NCBI GenBank assembly: GCA_905199445.1 | Contig: CAJKGK010000014.1 | Location: 1 to 64,000 of the forward strand | DNA: 64,000 nucleotides | Direction of reading: 5' to 3' | Source of the DNA: an uncultured Lachnospiraceae bacterium | GTDB lineage: Bacteria > Bacillota > Clostridia > Lachnospirales > Lachnospiraceae | Part shown: piece by piece, positions 17,772-25,848 of the stretch | Position numbering within the stretch: the first letter of the stretch is position 1 | Layout: each line of letters starts with the position of its first letter | Program-made: the position numbers and the translations under genes | The notes under the pieces: generated by a model | What the model saw: the letters and a program-made list of their open reading frames with translations, nothing else | What the model was told of the DNA's origin: nothing | The model's database searches: none

Positions 17772-18032
17772 ATGAAAAAATTTAGATTATTCGCAATGGT
17801 ATGTGTATTAGTTTTAGCTATGGGTGCTTTAACAGCATGTTCTTCCAATTCCGGAGAAACAAAGGCACCAGAAACAGAAAGTGTTGTAACAACAGATGCT
17901 GCTGCTGATACAACTGAAGCTGCCGAAGATACAGACGCTGCTGATACAACTGAAGCTGCTGCTGACACAGATGCTGCTGATACAACTGAAGCCACTGAAA
18001 ATACAGAAGCTTCTGAAACAACAGCTGAATAA
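17772..18032 (+). CDS. Small repeat-rich lipoprotein (86 aa)
   Basis: A type II signal peptide with the lipobox LTAC gives a lipidated Cys23, so the mature 64-residue protein is anchored outside the membrane. The rest is low complexity: a 12-residue unit of the form ADTTEAAEDTDA occurs three times (45-80) plus a partial copy, rich in Thr, Ala, Glu and Asp. There is no room for a catalytic fold; it may be a spacer, a glycosylated stalk or a surface-charge protein. AAAGGAG lies ahead of the ATG, and a terminator follows at once, so it is monocistronic. Function unknown. Confidence 0.85.
   Translation: MKKFRLFAMVCVLVLAMGALTACSSNSGETKAPETESVVTTDAAADTTEAAEDTDAADTTEAAADTDAADTTEATENTEASETTAE
17904..18011 (+). 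repeat. Three tandem 36-bp units inside the lipoprotein gene
   Basis: Each unit encodes 12 residues (Ala-Asp-Thr-Thr-Glu-Ala pattern). Because the unit is a multiple of three, copy-number change keeps the frame. The repeat also creates long spurious open frames on both strands. Confidence 0.85.
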
Positions 18033-18056
18033 TTCTGGCTGTGACAATCCGTCAAC

Positions 18057-18106
18057 AGTAAAATACCCTGGGGTACTTCAAATGATGTATTCCAGGGTAT
18101 TTTTTG
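18057..18106 (+). terminator. Terminator of the lipoprotein gene
   Basis: AAATACCCTGG (18061-18071) pairs with CCAGGGTATTT (18092-18102) and a T-run follows. The A-run on the other side means it may also end the convergent regulator gene. Confidence 0.85.
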
Positions 18107-18134
18107 TATTCTTTATTCCATTGATTCATTCAAT

Positions 18135-19466
18135 TTATTTCTCCATTTTATTATACAGCGTTGCCAGTGATATTCCAAGCTGATTGGCCGCCAGCCGCTT
18201 GCCGCTCACATCCGTGCCGTAATAATCCACGGTTTTACGGATAATCTCCTGCTCATAAGCACGAACAGCCTCAGCCAAGGTTCCATGACCGGGTGTGTAA
18301 ATATCCCATCCTGCAGCTAAAAACTCCGACCTTTGCTCCGCCAGCTCTCCCACAACCGCATAAGGAAAATTATAAATATCAATACAGCCATTCTCCACGG
18401 TCAAAGCGGCATATTCCAGCATCTTTTGAAGTTGCCGCTCATTTCCCGGCCACAGATAATGCTCCAGGGCTTTAAGTGCTCTGTCTGAAACCCTGACAAC
18501 ATTCCCGCCTTTTTCTCTGCGGCGGCTGACCCATTGTTCAACAAATGCCCGTATATCATCTTTGCGTTCTCTAAGCGGTGAGATAACAAGGGCTGCGGCA
18601 GCAACCTGGTAGTACAGATCCTGTCTGAAGCTTCCGGCTCTGACACAATCCATTAAATCAACGCTGCTGGCACATAAAATCCTCACATTAATCCCGGTAC
18701 TGCTGCCGTCAGCCCGCACAAGACACTGGCTGCCCAGTGTTTTGGATAACTTTTCCTGAACCTTTGGTCCCATCGCAGATATTTCATTAAAAAACAGTGT
18801 CCCTTTATCGGCCATTTCCATAGCCCCGGGCATCCGATGGCTGCCAAAAATCCGTTCTGACAACCCCTCATCATCCAGTCCATCACAGTGAACAGGCACA
18901 AAAACCCCATCTTTTCTGGAACTTTCATTATGAATCGCCTGCGCATAAAGATCTTTTCCGCAGCCCCGCTCACCCTGAATCAGTACAGATAACTGGGAGT
19001 CAGCCAGTTTTTTTGCAGTCTCAACACACTGCACCGAAGCCGGACTTTCTCTGATTATATGGTCAAAGCGGTATCGAGTCCCGTTAATTCCATGCAGTCT
19101 AAGATCAGAAGATACATCCTTTTGAGCAGACATTTTTAAAAAAGTCCAAAATTGCCCGGCCTTACGCCCCGAAGAAATCACGGCAACCGCACCTGCGATG
19201 ATCTCACCATCCTTTATCGGATATATACGAATAAAGCCCGCTTGAGAGCGGGCATCTTTATAAATCTGTGAACGTGCATTCCCAGTCTGAAGCACGGAAA
19301 AAATCAATGGTCCCTCACACAGTTCGGTCACACACAGACCTTTTAAATCCCTGCCCGACCGCCCCTTTTGATCGGCATAAGCCTGATTGCAAAAAACAAT
19401 CCGGCCGCTTTTGTTGACAATCACAATCTCCTCATCCATTGCATCAAAAAGTTTTTCCAGATTCAT
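18135..19466 (-). CDS. PAS-AAA+-Fis regulator of the NtrC type lacking the GAFTGA loop (443 aa)
   Basis: An N-terminal PAS domain (residues 5-100) is followed by an AAA+ domain with Walker A GERGCGKD (165-172) and a C-terminal Fis-type helix-turn-helix (about 420-443, LAANQLGISLATLYNKM). Sigma-54 activators need a GAFTGA loop between helix 3 and Walker B; here IFGSHRMPGAMEMADKGTLFFNEI runs straight through with that loop missing, and the Walker B Asp is Asn (FFNEI). The usual FRxDLYYRL arginine-finger block reads FRQDLYYQV. It thus probably cannot remodel sigma-54 holoenzyme and may act as a sigma-70-type repressor or activator, as TyrR does. No -12/-24 promoter was noticed nearby. Confidence 0.82.
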   Translation of the reverse strand: MNLEKLFDAMDEEIVIVNKSGRIVFCNQAYADQKGRSGRDLKGLCVTELCEGPLIFSVLQTGNARSQIYKDARSQAGFIRIYPIKDGEIIAGAVAVISSGRKAGQFWTFLKMSAQKDVSSDLRLHGINGTRYRFDHIIRESPASVQCVETAKKLADSQLSVLIQGERGCGKDLYAQAIHNESSRKDGVFVPVHCDGLDDEGLSERIFGSHRMPGAMEMADKGTLFFNEISAMGPKVQEKLSKTLGSQCLVRADGSSTGINVRILCASSVDLMDCVRAGSFRQDLYYQVAAAALVISPLRERKDDIRAFVEQWVSRRREKGGNVVRVSDRALKALEHYLWPGNERQLQKMLEYAALTVENGCIDIYNFPYAVVGELAEQRSEFLAAGWDIYTPGHGTLAEAVRAYEQEIIRKTVDYYGTDVSGKRLAANQLGISLATLYNKMEK

Positions 19467-19495
19467 GATTTACCTCTCTTCAACTGATGCTATCT

Positions 19496-19524
19496 ATTTT
19501 GGACGATTCTCATCTTTCTGTCAA
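19496..19524 (-). promoter_or_regulatory. Probable promoter of the PAS-AAA+ regulator
   Basis: TTGACA (19519-19524), a 17-bp spacer and CAAAAT (19496-19501) on the minus strand, just upstream of the regulator start. The -35 is perfect and the -10 matches four of six positions. Confidence 0.5.
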
Positions 19525-19547
19525 GAATATTTTTACAATATACCACA

Positions 19548-19958
19548 TTAACAGAAATTTTCATTAATTTTTCTGAATAAGCGTCCCAGACCTTTGGGCT
19601 CACCCTCCAGTCTGCTGCGTTTTTGGTGAGGCATACAATCTGCTTCATCAAAGGCAAATTTACTCTCCCCGGCAAAAGTATCAAACTGCTCTATATTATG
19701 TCTGGCAGGCATATAGGACGGATCCAGTGTCCAGGCTGCTCTAAAATGTTTCATGGCCTGAATATGATTGCCTTTTTCTTCAAGAACAATCGCATAAAGA
19801 TTATGTGGCTGAGGTGCATCGGGAAATACAGCCATGGCCGAACCGGCATACGCCTGAGCTTCATCCAGTTTTCCGGCACCTACCAGTTCCCGAATATCAA
19901 CACATAACGTTCTTAATGCTTCTTCATTATGATTTAATGTAAACTGCTGATTCAACAT
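19548..19958 (-). CDS. Small TPR-like protein (136 aa)
   Basis: Residues about 12-95 form helical hairpins of the tetratricopeptide type (ELVGAGKLDEAQAYAGSAM...PHNLYAIVLEEKGNHIQAMKHF RAAWTLDPSYMPA pattern, with Pro and Ala at TPR positions). The tail is basic and lacks hydrophobic segments. It is presumably a cytoplasmic adaptor; its partner is unknown. The ATG at 19958 is nine bases after GGAGG, whereas the ATG three codons earlier abuts the ribosome site. It is followed by the AAA+ regulator on the same strand, which has its own promoter in the gap. Confidence 0.75.
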   Translation of the reverse strand: MLNQQFTLNHNEEALRTLCVDIRELVGAGKLDEAQAYAGSAMAVFPDAPQPHNLYAIVLEEKGNHIQAMKHFRAAWTLDPSYMPARHNIEQFDTFAGESKFAFDEADCMPHQKRSRLEGEPKGLGRLFRKINENFC

Positions 19959-20059
19959 CGCAGTCATCCTCCTTTATTCTCAAATCCCTCAAAAGTATCT
20001 ATTTTACCTAACCTAAATATTTCTTTTATTGGGAATCTGTATATTTTCTTTATGCTTTT

Positions 20060-20122
20060 ATTATAGACTGCAGACTGTGAGGATTGTGTGAGAGATTTCC
20101 ATGTTCTGTGAGGATTGTGTGA
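20060..20122 (-). promoter_or_regulatory. Activator-type promoter with two 17-bp direct repeats upstream of the TPR gene
   Basis: The exact sequence CTGTGAGGATTGTGTGA occurs at 20075-20091 and again at 20106-20122, 31 bp apart (about three helical turns). On the minus strand they lead to a perfect TATAAT at 20060-20065 with no good -35, and the nearer repeat covers the -35 position. This is a typical layout for an activator-bound promoter of the TPR gene. The regulator is not identified. Confidence 0.6.
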
Positions 20123-20146
20123 CTAAAACAGGATATACCCATGCCA

Positions 20147-21055
20147 TCATTGCATGTGATTTGGATGCCCGGACTTTTTCTGATATGCCTTAGGGGTACA
20201 GCCCATATAATCTTTGAATACCTTACCAAAGTAACAGGCGTCAGAAAAACCTGTCAGCTGGGCCGTCCTTGTCACACTCTCTCCACTGCGCAGCCAGACC
20301 AGACTCTGCTGAACCCTATAATATAGAAGATACTGGAAAATCGTCATATGCATATGCTTTTTAAAAAAGCGGCAGCACTCACTTTTGCATAGCCCTACAT
20401 GATCGGCGATCATATCCAATGTCAGCGTCTGTGCGTAATTTTCCTGGATAAAGGCAATCATCTGCCGCAGACGTTCCAATCCGGCCCAACTTGTCTGATT
20501 TCCGTTCGGCTGCTTTCTGAAATAATCCCAAAGGTCCCGCCAGATTCGGCATAATGAGATATGAATGTCCATTTCATAACCAGTACTCCCCAAAACCTGA
20601 TCATCCCATAACTGAACAATCTTTTTTATTTCTTCCAGAATGCTTTGCTGCCAGTCCACAGACGGCAAAAGCCTCAGGGCACACCAGCTGTCATTTTCTG
20701 TAATAAAACTCACATAATCCGACTCAAGGCAGCTGTTTTCATAACCGTAAATAAATCTCGGGTGAAAAGTAATCGTTCGGTAAGTACAGTCATTCCCATC
20801 CCGCATCTGTCCGGAATGAAGGGTATTACTGTTACAAAAAAGCCCCTCGCCTTCCTTTAAGAGATAGCTCTGCGCATTGACCCTGTATTCAATTTGTCCC
20901 CGCTCAATCAGCGTCAGCTCAATCTCCGGATGCCAGTGCCATAAAAAAGCGCCGCGCTCATACTTTGACAGCTGTTCCGCTGTAATATTCACCGGAAATG
21001 AAAAATCTCCGTGAGCCTTTAGCTCCCTGCGATGATCATTGGTATAAATCTGCAT
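20147..21055 (-). CDS. AraC-family transcriptional regulator with cupin-like sensor (302 aa)
   Basis: The N-terminal half has a cupin/AraC ligand pocket pattern (WHWHPEIELTLIERGQIEY near residue 40 and GEGLFCNSNTLHSG near 70). The C-terminal 100 residues form the double helix-turn-helix (MIADHVGLCKSECCRFFKKHM and VTRTAQLTGFSDACYFGKVFK). The ATG at 21055 has GAGGTG before it; a start 11 codons earlier lacks one. It is divergent from galK-galE, so control of galactose metabolism by a sugar ligand is likely but not proven. Confidence 0.88.
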   Translation of the reverse strand: MQIYTNDHRRELKAHGDFSFPVNITAEQLSKYERGAFLWHWHPEIELTLIERGQIEYRVNAQSYLLKEGEGLFCNSNTLHSGQMRDGNDCTYRTITFHPRFIYGYENSCLESDYVSFITENDSWCALRLLPSVDWQQSILEEIKKIVQLWDDQVLGSTGYEMDIHISLCRIWRDLWDYFRKQPNGNQTSWAGLERLRQMIAFIQENYAQTLTLDMIADHVGLCKSECCRFFKKHMHMTIFQYLLYYRVQQSLVWLRSGESVTRTAQLTGFSDACYFGKVFKDYMGCTPKAYQKKSGHPNHMQ

Positions 21056-21096
21056 AAAACACCTCAATATATTTATATTTTTAACCACTATATTTG

Positions 21097-21125
21097 TTGT
21101 TTTAAATTTAAAGTCCCATTATAAT
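21097..21125 (+). promoter_or_regulatory. Candidate promoter of galK-galE
   Basis: TTGTTT (21097-21102), 17 bp, TATAAT (21120-21125), in the region divergent from the AraC regulator. The -35 is weak, which would fit activator control. Confidence 0.45.
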
Positions 21126-21199
21126 TATATATCATCAATACAAATAAAGCCATAGCGGACTAAAATTACCGCTGTACTTTTTACGAAAGGACGGATCCT

Positions 21200-22369
21200 A
21201 TGTTAAATCAACTGAAAGCAAAATTTGAAGAACTTTTCGGTAAAGACGGAGATATCCGCAGCTATTTTGCGCCTGGCCGTGTCAATCTCATCGGTGAACA
21301 TACCGACTATAACGGCGGTCATGTATTTCCTTGTGCGCTGACCCTGGGAACCTACGGAATTGCCCGGAAACGCAGTGACAAAAAACTTCGTTTTTATTCC
21401 TTGAACTTTCCCCACACAGGCATCATCGAGGCATCGCTGGATGGACTTGAGCCTTCATCTTCTTCAGATTGGACAAATTATCCAAAAGGGGTATTCTGGA
21501 CATTTGAAAAACACGGACATACCATCAGCCAGGGGGTTGACCTGCTTATTTACGGAACCATCCCCAACGCCTCCGGCCTGTCCTCCTCTGCATCTCTTGA
21601 AGTGCTGACAGCCCTTGTCATTAAAGATCTTTTCGGTTTTGATCAGCTTTCCATGACCGATCTGGCACTCTACGGACAGTATTCGGAAAATAATTTTAAC
21701 GGTATGAACTGTGGAATCATGGATCAGTTTGCCGTTGCCATGGGCAAAAAGGACAATGCCATTTTCCTGGATACAAGCACCCTGGAATTTGAATATGCAC
21801 CGGTTATTCTGGAAGATGCTCAGATTGTGATCACCAACAGCAAAGTTAAACACAGTCTGGTAGATTCAGCTTACAATGAACGCCGTAAAAGCTGTGAACT
21901 GGCCCTAAAAGAGCTTCAGGCCGTTACCGCCATTCAGACGCTGGGAGATCTTAGCGAAGCAGAATTTGAAACTTTAAAAGACACCATCAAAGATGACAGA
22001 CGGCGGGCCATGGCCAAACATGCCGTTTATGAAAATCAGCGAACCATCAAGGCCGTTGAAGCCTTAAAAAACAATGATATCAAAGCCTTTGGCCATCTGA
22101 TGAATGAATCTCACATTTCTCTGCGTGACGACTATAAGGTTTCCTGTGAGGAAATTGATTTACTTGTGGATACGGCATGGGCCATTCCAGGTGTTCTCGG
22201 TTCAAGAATCACCGGCGGCGGTTTTGGCGGCTGTACAGTCAGCATTGTAAAAACAGATGCCGTTGAACAATTTAAGGAAAAACTTCAGTCCGTTTATCAG
22301 GAAAAGCTGGGACTTACTGCAGAATTTTACGTCGCTGAAATCGGTAACGGCGCATCCCGTCTGGACTAA
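21200..22369 (+). CDS. galK: Galactokinase
   Basis: This GHMP kinase phosphorylates galactose at C1 in the Leloir pathway. The galactokinase signature GRVNLIGEHTDYNGG is at residues 26-40, the GHMP ATP-binding motif GLSSSAS near 125, and the third motif GSRITGGGFGG near 333. The 389-residue length is normal. GAAAGGACGG precedes the ATG. It is followed 82 bp later by galE, and no galT is present in the window. Confidence 0.97.
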   Translation: MLNQLKAKFEELFGKDGDIRSYFAPGRVNLIGEHTDYNGGHVFPCALTLGTYGIARKRSDKKLRFYSLNFPHTGIIEASLDGLEPSSSSDWTNYPKGVFWTFEKHGHTISQGVDLLIYGTIPNASGLSSSASLEVLTALVIKDLFGFDQLSMTDLALYGQYSENNFNGMNCGIMDQFAVAMGKKDNAIFLDTSTLEFEYAPVILEDAQIVITNSKVKHSLVDSAYNERRKSCELALKELQAVTAIQTLGDLSEAEFETLKDTIKDDRRRAMAKHAVYENQRTIKAVEALKNNDIKAFGHLMNESHISLRDDYKVSCEEIDLLVDTAWAIPGVLGSRITGGGFGGCTVSIVKTDAVEQFKEKLQSVYQEKLGLTAEFYVAEIGNGASRLD

Positions 22370-22396
22370 TGCCCGGAAATAATATATACTAAAACA

Positions 22397-22424
22397 GGCC
22401 CTGGTACGGATTCATTTCAGGGCC
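22397..22424 (+). repeat. Hairpin between galK and galE
   Basis: GGCCCTG (22397-22403) and CAGGGCC (22418-22424) can pair. No T-run follows, so it is not a standard terminator; it may affect mRNA stability between the two genes. Confidence 0.4.
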
Positions 22425-22451
22425 CAACAATCAACTATGGAGGTATTTCTC

Positions 22452-23468
22452 ATGAGAATATTGGTAACAGGCGGTGCCGGATATATCGGCAGCCACACAT
22501 GTGTTGAACTTTTAAATGAAGGCCATGAAGTCGTTGTTGTGGATAATCTGTATAATGCCAGCGAAAAGGCACTGGAAAGGGTACAGGAAATTACCGGACG
22601 CAGTCTCACCTTCTATAAGGCAGATATCAGAGATAAACAGGCCATGAACGATATTTTTGACCGGGAAGCCATTGATGCGGTTATTCATTTTGCAGGTCTT
22701 AAAGCGGTCGGTGAATCTGTGGTTAAGCCAATTGAATACTATGAAAATAACATTACAGGTACCCTCAACCTTTGCGATGCCATGAGAAATCACGGTGTTA
22801 AAAATATTATTTTCAGCTCCTCTGCCACCGTTTACGGCGACCCGGCAGAAATCCCCATCACAGAAAACTGCCCGAAAGGTACACCGACCAATCCTTATGG
22901 CTGGACAAAATGGATGCTGGAACAGATTCTTACCGATCTTCATACGGCTGATCCCCAGTGGAATGTAATTCTTCTGCGCTACTTTAACCCCATTGGTGCG
23001 CATAAAAGTGGCCTGATCGGAGAAGATCCCAAAGGTATCCCCAACAATCTCCTCCCTTATGTGGCTCAGGTAGCGATTGGCAAACTGCCCTGTCTGGGTG
23101 TTTTCGGAGACGACTATGAAACACCGGACGGCACCGGCGTTCGGGATTATATCCACGTTGTGGATCTGGCCGTTGGTCATGTTAAGGCACTGAAGAAATT
23201 TAACGACACACCGGATGTGCGCGTTTACAATCTGGGTACAGGGAACGGCTACAGCGTTCTTCAGGTTGTCCATGCTTTTGAAAAAGCCTGCGGTCACCCG
23301 ATCAATTACGAAATAAAACCCAGACGTGCAGGGGATATTGATGCCTGCTATGCCGATTCAGCCAAGGCCAAAGACGAACTTGACTGGCAGGCTCAGTACA
23401 ATATCGATGACATGTGCGCAGACTCCTGGCACTGGCAGACAAACAATCCTAACGGCTACAATGAATAA
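22452..23468 (+). CDS. galE: UDP-glucose 4-epimerase
   Basis: This NAD-dependent short-chain dehydrogenase interconverts UDP-galactose and UDP-glucose. The Rossmann motif GGAGYIGSH is at residues 7-15; the catalytic serine and tyrosine are in SSSATVYG (near 124) and the YGWTK block (near 150). The 338-residue length is that of standard GalE. The ATG at 22452 is eight bases after GGAGG; the in-frame ATG five codons earlier overlaps the ribosome site. With galK it covers two Leloir steps. Confidence 0.97.
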   Translation: MRILVTGGAGYIGSHTCVELLNEGHEVVVVDNLYNASEKALERVQEITGRSLTFYKADIRDKQAMNDIFDREAIDAVIHFAGLKAVGESVVKPIEYYENNITGTLNLCDAMRNHGVKNIIFSSSATVYGDPAEIPITENCPKGTPTNPYGWTKWMLEQILTDLHTADPQWNVILLRYFNPIGAHKSGLIGEDPKGIPNNLLPYVAQVAIGKLPCLGVFGDDYETPDGTGVRDYIHVVDLAVGHVKALKKFNDTPDVRVYNLGTGNGYSVLQVVHAFEKACGHPINYEIKPRRAGDIDACYADSAKAKDELDWQAQYNIDDMCADSWHWQTNNPNGYNE

Positions 23469-23479
23469 TTAAACCTTTG

Positions 23480-23537
23480 CAAAAATAAAGTGCTTCTGAC
23501 CATAGACATATAAGCGGCCAGAAGCACTTTATTTTTG
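23480..23537. terminator. Bidirectional terminator between galE and kdpE
   Basis: A perfect 19-bp inverted repeat (23480-23498 with 23519-23537) has A-rich and T-rich outer ends, so it can stop transcripts from both convergent genes. Confidence 0.9.
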
Positions 23538-23539
23538 TA

Positions 23540-24244
23540 TTACTGATCTGCCATCCGATATCCAACCCCGATTTCCGTAATAATATAATGGGGTTTTGCC
23601 GGATTTTTTTCAATTTTACGCCGCAAGCCTGCCATCATGGCTCTTAAAGCCTGAGTATCTGAACCATAGCCGGCGCCCCACACTTCTTTAATGATAAAAG
23701 CACTGGTTAATACTTTACCGGCATTTTTCATAAACAGGGTCATCAGGTTAAATTCCATGGGAGTCAGATGCAGTGCCTCACCGTCCAAAGTCATCAGGTG
23801 TTTTTCCAAATCCAGGCTTAACCCACCTACCGTAAAAACAGTTTGCGGACCAGCAGAATTTCCCTGTCTGTATAAATGCCGGAAAGCCACACGGATTCTG
23901 GCCAGCAGCTCAGTGGCAGAAAAAGGCTTTGTCAGATAATCATCTGCCCCCAGGTCCAAAGCAGCTGCCTTTTCTTTATCCTGGTCTCTTGCAGAAACAA
24001 CGATCACAGGGATCTGGGACCAGGTTCTCACTTTTTCGATCACCGTCATACCATCAGCATCCGGCAACCCAAGATCCAGAAGCATCATATCCACCGGATC
24101 TGACACAAGGCGCTCCATGGCCCCCACAGCACTGCCTGCGGTCACACATTTAAACCCTTCATTTTTAAGGGCATACACAATAAAATTTCTGATTTGTGGA
24201 TCATCCTCTACCACAAGAATCGTTTCACCGTACAGATGCATCAT
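23540..24244 (-). CDS. kdpE: KdpE response regulator (OmpR/PhoB type, 234 aa)
   Basis: A receiver domain with acidic pocket VVEDD (11-15), phosphoacceptor Asp57 in MMLLDLGLP and the TKPF lysine near 105 is joined to a winged-helix DNA-binding domain (LTPMEFNLMTLFMKNAGKVLT region). It should activate the kdp operon when potassium or turgor is low. The start at 24244 overlaps the kinase stop by 4 bp (ATGA) with AAGGAGG in front. It is the last gene of the leftward kdp cluster. Confidence 0.93.
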   Translation of the reverse strand: MMHLYGETILVVEDDPQIRNFIVYALKNEGFKCVTAGSAVGAMERLVSDPVDMMLLDLGLPDADGMTVIEKVRTWSQIPVIVVSARDQDKEKAAALDLGADDYLTKPFSATELLARIRVAFRHLYRQGNSAGPQTVFTVGGLSLDLEKHLMTLDGEALHLTPMEFNLMTLFMKNAGKVLTSAFIIKEVWGAGYGSDTQALRAMMAGLRRKIEKNPAKPHYIITEIGVGYRMADQ

Positions 24245-25830
24245 TGATCCTCCTTCATTGCTTTGTTTAAATTCCCCTGATCTTCCAGAGGGAGGGTAAA
24301 TATAAACCAAGCACCCGGTCCGTCGGTACGGTTGGCGGCTTTAATATCACCCCCGTGAGCCCGCACAATGGACTGGCAGATGGGCAGCCCCAGACCGATC
24401 CCTTTTCTGGCATCAACAGGTTTGATCTGGGATGTATAAAAAGTCTGGAAAATATTAGGCAAATCCTCCTGTGCAATCCCATCGCCCCGGTCAGCCACCT
24501 GGAAGATGGCCTGATGATGCACCTCATCTTTTTCCACATAAATCTGAATTTCATCCTCAGGCTTAGAATGTTTTACCGCATTATCCAACAGATTAATCAA
24601 CACCTGCAAGATCAGCTTGCCATCCATAGGCACCATTAAAACCTCCGGGGGAATATGGGCATTAATCTCATAATCTCCGGCCCGTTTGGACATTTTTTCA
24701 ATGGCACTTCCTATAATCTCCTCCACGGCTTCATACTGCTTATTCAAAACCATACGGCCCTCCTGAAGCTTTGTCAGACTTAAAATATTTTCCACAAGAG
24801 AATGAAGCCACTGGGCGTCCTCCAGGATACCCTTGGTCATGTCATACCTTGGATCCTCTTTTGCCGTCATATCCAGTATCATTTCCGAGGTCCCCATAAT
24901 TCCCGACAAAGGTGTCCTCAGGTCATGAGAAATGGCCCTGAGCAAATTTGCCCGATAGCGTTCCTGAACAATTTCCTGCTGAGAACGGATCTGAGATTTC
25001 ACGGAAACAATCCGGCTCATGGCCAGCGATGCACACTCAATCAGAGAATGCAAAAAACGTTTCTGATGCTCTGTCAGTAACTTTGTTTCCTGTCTGGGAA
25101 GGCGCAAAATTCCCAGAATATGATTCGTTCCGTTAATGGGCCAGTCCACAAATTCCCCACTTTCTTCACAGTCCCCTTTAGTCCGGAGAAAAAAAGTCTC
25201 CATACCTTCCCGATCCAAAACTTCATGTCTGGTCATTGTACCGTCACACGCCCGCCATATGAAATCATCCTTCCATTTTCCATCTTCATCACAGCAAAGA
25301 CAGCCGGCCTCGCATAAAAAGCGGTTCCCCGCCGCAGTCACAATAATCCCTGCAATTTCTTCCAGGTCTTTGGCCTCTGTCAGCCGACTTGTCAGCTGGT
25401 ATAATGCCAGTGTCTCCTGTTCCTTATCCCGGGCTTTCCTGGCATTTTGTTTAACCCTGGATGTAAGGGTTGTGGTGACCAATGAGGTCAGCGTCATACA
25501 GGCAAAGGTGATCATATAGCCTGGATCATAGACATTTAAAGAATAATAAGGTGCTGTAAAAAAATAGTTAAAAGCAAAAGTGGCGCCCACAGCCGACAAT
25601 ACCCCCCAGAAATAGCCTCTGGTCACGCAGGCCGTCAGAAAGACCCCGATTAAATACATTAATACAATATTGGTTTCTTTAAATCCCACGGTTTTAAAAA
25701 GTATTCCCACAACCGAAGCACCACCGATGGACACAGCCGCAACAGCCATAGAAAATACAGCGCTGATCGCCGTTTCTTTGCTCTGCCGCATGGCCTGATC
25801 AAGATACAGCGTTTTCTCAAATTTATCCAT
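24241..25830 (-). CDS. Histidine kinase half of a split KdpD (DUF4118-GAF-HisKA-HATPase, 529 aa)
   Basis: Residues 20-125 hold four hydrophobic segments of the KdpD transmembrane type (DUF4118), followed by a GAF-like region (140-275), the phosphoacceptor His302 in RAISHDLRTPLSG, and an ATPase domain with N box LLDNAVKHS, RGDGI and GIGLGLPI. The order equals the C-terminal half of full-length KdpD, but no KdpD or USP domain is present; those are on the preceding gene, 18 bp upstream. It overlaps kdpE by 4 bp. It is presumed to phosphorylate KdpE. Confidence 0.92.
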   Translation of the reverse strand: MDKFEKTLYLDQAMRQSKETAISAVFSMAVAAVSIGGASVVGILFKTVGFKETNIVLMYLIGVFLTACVTRGYFWGVLSAVGATFAFNYFFTAPYYSLNVYDPGYMITFACMTLTSLVTTTLTSRVKQNARKARDKEQETLALYQLTSRLTEAKDLEEIAGIIVTAAGNRFLCEAGCLCCDEDGKWKDDFIWRACDGTMTRHEVLDREGMETFFLRTKGDCEESGEFVDWPINGTNHILGILRLPRQETKLLTEHQKRFLHSLIECASLAMSRIVSVKSQIRSQQEIVQERYRANLLRAISHDLRTPLSGIMGTSEMILDMTAKEDPRYDMTKGILEDAQWLHSLVENILSLTKLQEGRMVLNKQYEAVEEIIGSAIEKMSKRAGDYEINAHIPPEVLMVPMDGKLILQVLINLLDNAVKHSKPEDEIQIYVEKDEVHHQAIFQVADRGDGIAQEDLPNIFQTFYTSQIKPVDARKGIGLGLPICQSIVRAHGGDIKAANRTDGPGAWFIFTLPLEDQGNLNKAMKEDQ

Positions 25831-25848
25831 GAAGCTTCACTCCTTTTT

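Noticed and set aside
17904..18011. Tandem repeat as a CRISPR array
   Set aside because: The units are contiguous coding repeats with no unique spacers.
17818..18055. Several open frames on both strands over the lipoprotein repeat
   Set aside because: They arise because the 36-bp repeat lacks stops in all frames; only the frame with signal peptide, lipobox and ribosome site is credible.
22512..23297. A 261-codon minus-strand frame opposite galE
   Set aside because: It is a shadow of galE codon usage without its own ribosome site.
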